In this document: positions 60,673-64,000 of the stretch, piece after piece | Position numbering within the stretch: position 1 is the first letter of the stretch | How the letters are laid out: each line of letters opens with the position of its first letter | Source of the DNA: Pigmentiphaga aceris | GTDB taxonomy: Bacteria > Pseudomonadota > Gammaproteobacteria > Burkholderiales > Burkholderiaceae_B | Reading direction: 5' to 3' | NCBI RefSeq assembly: GCF_008119665.1 | Contig: NZ_CP043046.1 | Coordinates: forward strand, 6,101,256 to 6,165,255 | DNA: 64,000 nt | The notes under the pieces: generated by a model | What the model saw: only the letters and a program-made list of their open reading frames with translations | The model's database searches: none | Told to the model about the DNA's origin: nothing | Translations under genes and position numbers: made by a program

Positions 60673-60741
60673 CTCCGCAAATTCCAATGCAAAACCCCAC
60701 GCGCCCAAAGGGCTGCGTGGGGTTTGAATCGTACACGGGGC
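60673..60741. repeat. 69-bp direct repeat, copy 2 (after yidC)
   Basis: The second copy, exactly 400 bp from the first. Its hairpin plus TTTT on the minus strand (about 60692-60722) is the likely intrinsic terminator of the yidC transcript. Confidence 0.92.
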
Positions 60742-60771
60742 GAGTCCTGAGAACTGCCCCGGCGATCAGGC

Positions 60772-62442
60772 TTACGCCTTCTTCGCTTCCATCCGTCTGG
60801 TGATCGACCACTGCTGGGCAATCGACAAGGTGTTGTTCACCACCCAGTACAGCACCAGGCCCGACGGGAAGAAGAACATCATCCCGCCGAAGACCAGCGG
60901 CATCACCATCATGACCTTGGCCTGGACTGGGTCCGGCGGCGTCGGGTTCAGCTTCATCTGCAGGAACATGGTTCCCATCATGATGGCGGGCAGGATGAAG
61001 AAGGGGTCCGGTGCGGCCAGGTCATGAATCCAGCCGATCCAGGGTGCGTTGCGCATTTCAACGCTGGCCAGCAGCACCCAGTACAGTGAGATGAACACCG
61101 GGATCTGGATCACGACCGGCAGGCAGCCGCCCAGCGGATTGATCTTCTCGGTGCGATACAGCTCCATCATCGCAGTGTTGAGCTTCTGGCGGTCGTCGCC
61201 GTACTTCTCGCGCAGCGCGGTCAGGCGCGGTGCCACCAGCTTCATGCGGGCCATCGAGCGATAACTTGCTGCCGACAGCGGGTAGAACGCGGCCTTGATC
61301 AGGAAGGTCAGCGCAACGATCGTCCAGCCCCAGTTCAGCAGCACGCTGTGCAACCAGGTCATCAGCTTGAACAGCGGCTTGGCGATGATGGTCAGCACAC
61401 CGTAGTCGACCACCAGTTCCAGGCCCGGGGCAACTTCTGCCATGGCGCGCTGGTCTTGCGGGCCGATCCACAGGCGCGAATCCACGCTGGTGGCGGTGCC
61501 GGGGGCAATGTCACCAACCGGCTGAATCGCACGCACGGCGAACAGGTTGTTCGACAGATGCGTCAGGTCATAGGTGCGTGCTGCACCTTGGGGCGGTACC
61601 CAGGCGGTGGCGAAGTAATGCTGCACCATGCCCACCCAGCCGGAGTTCGACTGCTTGGTGTATTGCGCCTTGTTCTTCTCGATGTCCGAGAAGCTGACCT
61701 TCTGGAACTTGGTTTCGTCGGAGTAGACAGCCGGGCCGGTGAAGGTGCTGTAGAACTTCGACTCTCCCGGCGGCGGCGTGCCGTCGCGGGTGATCTGGTA
61801 GTACAGCGACGGTGCCAGCGGGTTGGCGGTGGCGTTGGCCATGTCGTGGCGCACACCAACGTCGTAGCGGCTCTTGCGCAGCGTGTAGGTCTTGACGACC
61901 TTCAGGCCGTTCGACTCGGCTTCGAACACCACGTCGAGCGCTTCGCCTTCCAGCGCGCGCGGCGTGCTGGTGACGCGGAACGGGGTCTGGTGCGTCGGGA
62001 ACGATGCGCCAGCAGGTGCGCCGATCACGCCGGTCTGTGCCAGGTAGGTGCGGGCTGCCGAGCGGTCGAGCAGCACCATTGGTTGCTTCGGATCTTCGAT
62101 GCTGGGCTGGTTCAGCAGCTCGGCCTTGATGATCTGTGCACCCACGGTGTCGAAGGTCAGACGCAGTACATCGGTGGTGACGACGACGGTTTCAGCGGCC
62201 GCAGCGGGTGCGACGGTGGAGCCGGGCACGGCCTGAGCCGATGCCGGGGCGCTGCCGGGCGTGCCAGCAGGAACCGAGTTGTCAGCGCCGCCGGGCGCAG
62301 CTGCGCCAGATGCCGCCGGCGCGGTTTGCGCAGGGGTGCCGCCGAACAGCGACGGCTTGCCATTGTGCTTTTGCCAGCCGTCCCAGAGGAACAGCAGCGA
62401 GAGCGAAAAGATCATCCAGAGGATGGTGCGTTTCATGTCCAT
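60772..62442 (-). CDS. yidC: Membrane protein insertase YidC
   Basis: A 556-residue insertase. N-terminal membrane anchor (TILWMIFSLSLLFLWDGW), an Ala/Pro-rich linker, a large periplasmic beta-domain (about residues 75-340) and the conserved C-terminal five-helix core (NWGWTIVALTFLIKAAFYPLS, NPLGGCLPVVIQIPVFISLYWVLL, GLVLYWVVNNTLSIAQQW). The ATG at 62442 (MDMKRTIL) is chosen. It acts with SecYEG and alone, and helps insert Fo subunits c and a. Confidence 0.96.
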   Translation of the reverse strand: MDMKRTILWMIFSLSLLFLWDGWQKHNGKPSLFGGTPAQTAPAASGAAAPGGADNSVPAGTPGSAPASAQAVPGSTVAPAAAAETVVVTTDVLRLTFDTVGAQIIKAELLNQPSIEDPKQPMVLLDRSAARTYLAQTGVIGAPAGASFPTHQTPFRVTSTPRALEGEALDVVFEAESNGLKVVKTYTLRKSRYDVGVRHDMANATANPLAPSLYYQITRDGTPPPGESKFYSTFTGPAVYSDETKFQKVSFSDIEKNKAQYTKQSNSGWVGMVQHYFATAWVPPQGAARTYDLTHLSNNLFAVRAIQPVGDIAPGTATSVDSRLWIGPQDQRAMAEVAPGLELVVDYGVLTIIAKPLFKLMTWLHSVLLNWGWTIVALTFLIKAAFYPLSAASYRSMARMKLVAPRLTALREKYGDDRQKLNTAMMELYRTEKINPLGGCLPVVIQIPVFISLYWVLLASVEMRNAPWIGWIHDLAAPDPFFILPAIMMGTMFLQMKLNPTPPDPVQAKVMMVMPLVFGGMMFFFPSGLVLYWVVNNTLSIAQQWSITRRMEAKKA

Positions 62443-62488
62443 GGACGGAAATTCCAAGTCGTCGCAGCGAGGGCTAAAGCCCGCTAGT

Positions 62489-62821
62489 TTAGTCGTCTCC
62501 GGGTCCGCAGCGTTCGCGGAATAACCGGGGATGGGGCGGTGGTGGAGCGTTGCCCTCGACCGGGGGAACCGGGTCGATGCCGCCCTCGCACCATGGATGA
62601 CAGCGGCCCAGCCGCCGCATTGCCAGATAACTGCCACGAGCGGCCCCATGTTGTTCTATTGCCTCGATGGCATAGACCGAACAGGTGGGCAGAAAGCGGC
62701 AGGAGTGCCCAAGGAACGGGCTGACGAAATATCGGTAGAAGCGAATCGGCAGGATCAGCGCCCAACGAAGCCAGCGCTTGCTGGCCGCGTGCAGTGTACG
62801 CGCTGAGCCTGACAGCTTCAT
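62489..62821 (-). CDS. yidD: Membrane protein insertion efficiency factor YidD
   Basis: A 110-residue protein with the family core [46 protein letters not shown]. The start overlaps the rnpA stop by ATGA. The N-terminal amphipathic helix fits inner-membrane association near YidC. Confidence 0.95.
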   Translation of the reverse strand: MKLSGSARTLHAASKRWLRWALILPIRFYRYFVSPFLGHSCRFLPTCSVYAIEAIEQHGAARGSYLAMRRLGRCHPWCEGGIDPVPPVEGNAPPPPHPRLFRERCGPGDD

Positions 62822-63300
62822 GTGCGTGGACGCGCCGGTCGGGCTGAGTCATCTCGCTGGCGAATTGCCCGGGCGAAATGCGCGTCGGCTTCGGCGCGTG
62901 CCAATTGCTTGAGCGAGGTCAGGGAACCCTGCGCGATACGGCTGTGCAGGCGAACCACATAGTCGCGCGGGGGCAATTGGAGACGGACGTGACGAAACGC
63001 CTCGCGCAGCACTCTGCGCAAGGTGTTTCGACTGACGGACAGGGGCGCGTTGCGCTTGCCGATCACCAGGCCAAGTCGCGCGCCTGTGGGGATCGGTGCT
63101 GCCGGTGTGGCGTCTGCTGGCATGTTTACCGCGTTGTCGCCGGCGTCAGACGTGACGGCGGCGGTGGCGACGGGCGCGTGCAAGGACGACGCGCTCAAAA
63201 CAAAAAGCGCCCCTTTTGCAAGGCGGCGCCCTTTCAGCGCAGGGGCAAACTCAGCCGGGCTACGCAAACGCGCCGTCTTTGGAAACGACGCGGTCAACAC
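62818..63300 (-). CDS. rnpA: Ribonuclease P protein component
   Basis: The protein cofactor of RNase P. I set the start at the GTG at 63300, 10 bp after the rpmH stop, with AAGG 8 nt upstream. The RNR-type motif [14 protein letters not shown] and the N-terminal [26 protein letters not shown] are clear. At 160 residues it is longer than the usual about 120, due to an Ala/Asp-rich insertion (about residues 39-72) between two beta-strands. Confidence 0.92.
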   Translation of the reverse strand: MLTASFPKTARLRSPAEFAPALKGRRLAKGALFVLSASSLHAPVATAAVTSDAGDNAVNMPADATPAAPIPTGARLGLVIGKRNAPLSVSRNTLRRVLREAFRHVRLQLPPRDYVVRLHSRIAQGSLTSLKQLARAEADAHFARAIRQRDDSARPARPRT

Positions 63301-63310
63301 GCGATCAACC

Positions 63311-63445
63311 TTAGACGGCCAGACGCTTGCGACCCTTGGCGCGACGTGCGTTGATGACTGCGCGGCCACCACGGGTCTTCATGCGCACGCGGAAACCGTG
63401 GGTGCGCTTGCGACGGGTAACGGAAGGTTGGTAAGTACGTTTCAT
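63311..63445 (-). CDS. rpmH: 50S ribosomal protein L34
   Basis: 44 residues, [18 protein letters not shown]...[11 protein letters not shown], the canonical L34 sequence. ATG at 63445, TAA at 63311. It heads the rpmH-rnpA-yidD-yidC unit. Confidence 0.97.
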   Translation of the reverse strand: MKRTYQPSVTRRKRTHGFRVRMKTRGGRAVINARRAKGRKRLAV

Positions 63446-64000
63446 GTTGGTTCCAGGTTGTCTGTGCGGCGCATGTCGAACACCAATGTCAGACAGCTTG
63501 CCCGCCAGCCACGCCTGCGATTGGGCGGGGCCGAATACTGTGTGTTGCAGGGATTAGCCAAACCAGCCGCCAAAGAACTCCGGCCAGACAGGTAAGACAC
63601 TTCCACAACTGCTTCGCGCCACATCCGTTGGCTTGGCTCGTCATGTGGTCGATGTGCACTTTTGCCACCGACGCGTACCTGCAACAAAACCACTGCAAGT
63701 AGGCCCCACACCACAAGCCCCGGCCAAACGCCATGACTTTTTTCGGAAAGAAATCCCGAAAAGCCCGCCATTTCATCAAATTTGCTGTTCGCCGTCAATC
63801 GTTTCCCAGCTGTCCACAGGTAAATGGCGGCCCTTGCCTGTGGATAACTTCGGGTCAAAAGAGTAGAATCAGGGGTTTCGGATTGGCAAACAGGTGTTGT
63901 TTAGCGGTAGCTATGCAAGCGCTGACAAACCTTTTGCCCTTTGGTCTGACGCACGTCTAACCCACGCGTGCCAGGCCGATCCTTTCGCAATTTGGGATTC
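63446..64000. other. Region upstream of rpmH, presumably leading to dnaA
   Basis: 555 bp without a supported gene. It contains the rpmH promoter region and one exact DnaA box (TGTGGATAA, 63839-63847) with a poor neighbour (CTGTCCACA, 63810). In related bacteria dnaA starts on the opposite strand just beyond. Only one exact box makes this a weak origin candidate compared with 28 kb. Confidence 0.5.

Noticed and set aside
63839..63847. Origin of replication upstream of rpmH
   Set aside because: Only one exact DnaA box and no trio-like repeats in 555 bp; weaker than the 28-kb cluster, although sequence beyond 64000 could change this.

Overview
The window looks like part of a high-GC betaproteobacterial chromosome, most likely Burkholderiales and close to the Alcaligenaceae (Bordetella/Achromobacter-like). 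This is inferred from protein sequence style and gene order: rep-priA, hemE, an atpIBEFHAGDC operon, parB-parA-rsmG-mnmG, and an rpmH-rnpA-yidD-yidC-mnmE block at the right edge that normally faces dnaA. No insertion sequence, prophage, CRISPR array, rRNA or convincing tRNA was seen.

Left part (1-21.3 kb): every gene is on the minus strand. They are the helicases Rep and PriA, uroporphyrinogen decarboxylase, a small Fis-type regulator, the complete F1Fo ATP synthase operon ending in a bidirectional terminator, and a chromosome-segregation/tRNA-modification group (mnmG, rsmG, lipocalin, parA, GNAT, parB) coupled by short overlaps. Just upstream of mnmG are three exact parS sites. Next to them is a 1.1-kb gene-free stretch holding two diverged copies of a 379-bp sequence in inverted orientation; each begins with a long hairpin whose stem is kept by compensatory base changes.

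Middle (22.8-33.5 kb): gene orientation switches here from minus to mainly plus. A TauE/SafE exporter, a fasciclin-domain protein, a 2-hydroxyacid dehydrogenase, a cold-shock protein and a methionine-type aminotransferase precede a region of about 370 bp with three perfect and nine near-perfect DnaA boxes. It includes a box / short GC-rich spacer / TAG-repeat arrangement that resembles a bacterial DnaA-trio unwinding element. A diverged, nearly ungapped copy of about 200 bp of this region lies beyond the sbcD-like/yhaN-like operon, so the nuclease operon sits between two origin-like elements. This is my best candidate for oriC and the main finding.

Right-middle (32.6-48.7 kb): accessory metabolism. 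It holds a RhtA-like exporter; a LysR/XenA-type ene-reductase pair; a GntR regulator divergent from a TRAP transporter (dctPQM) followed by DUF2848, amidase, YcaC-like hydrolase and a hydrolase-fold protein that lacks its nucleophile serine; then a beta-propeller sensor histidine kinase with its LuxR-type response regulator and an AraC-type regulator.

Right part (48.7-64 kb): a possible sulfur-metabolism neighbourhood (SfnB/DszC-like flavoprotein, thiol-dioxygenase-like cupin, orphan MetQ-like binding protein, Lrp regulator), DdlA, a LysR regulator, a chemoreceptor, and the mnmE-yidC-yidD-rnpA-rpmH block. Between mnmE and yidC, a frameshifted remnant of an AlbA_2 (Schlafen-like) protein lies between two 69-bp direct repeats that each contain a terminator hairpin.
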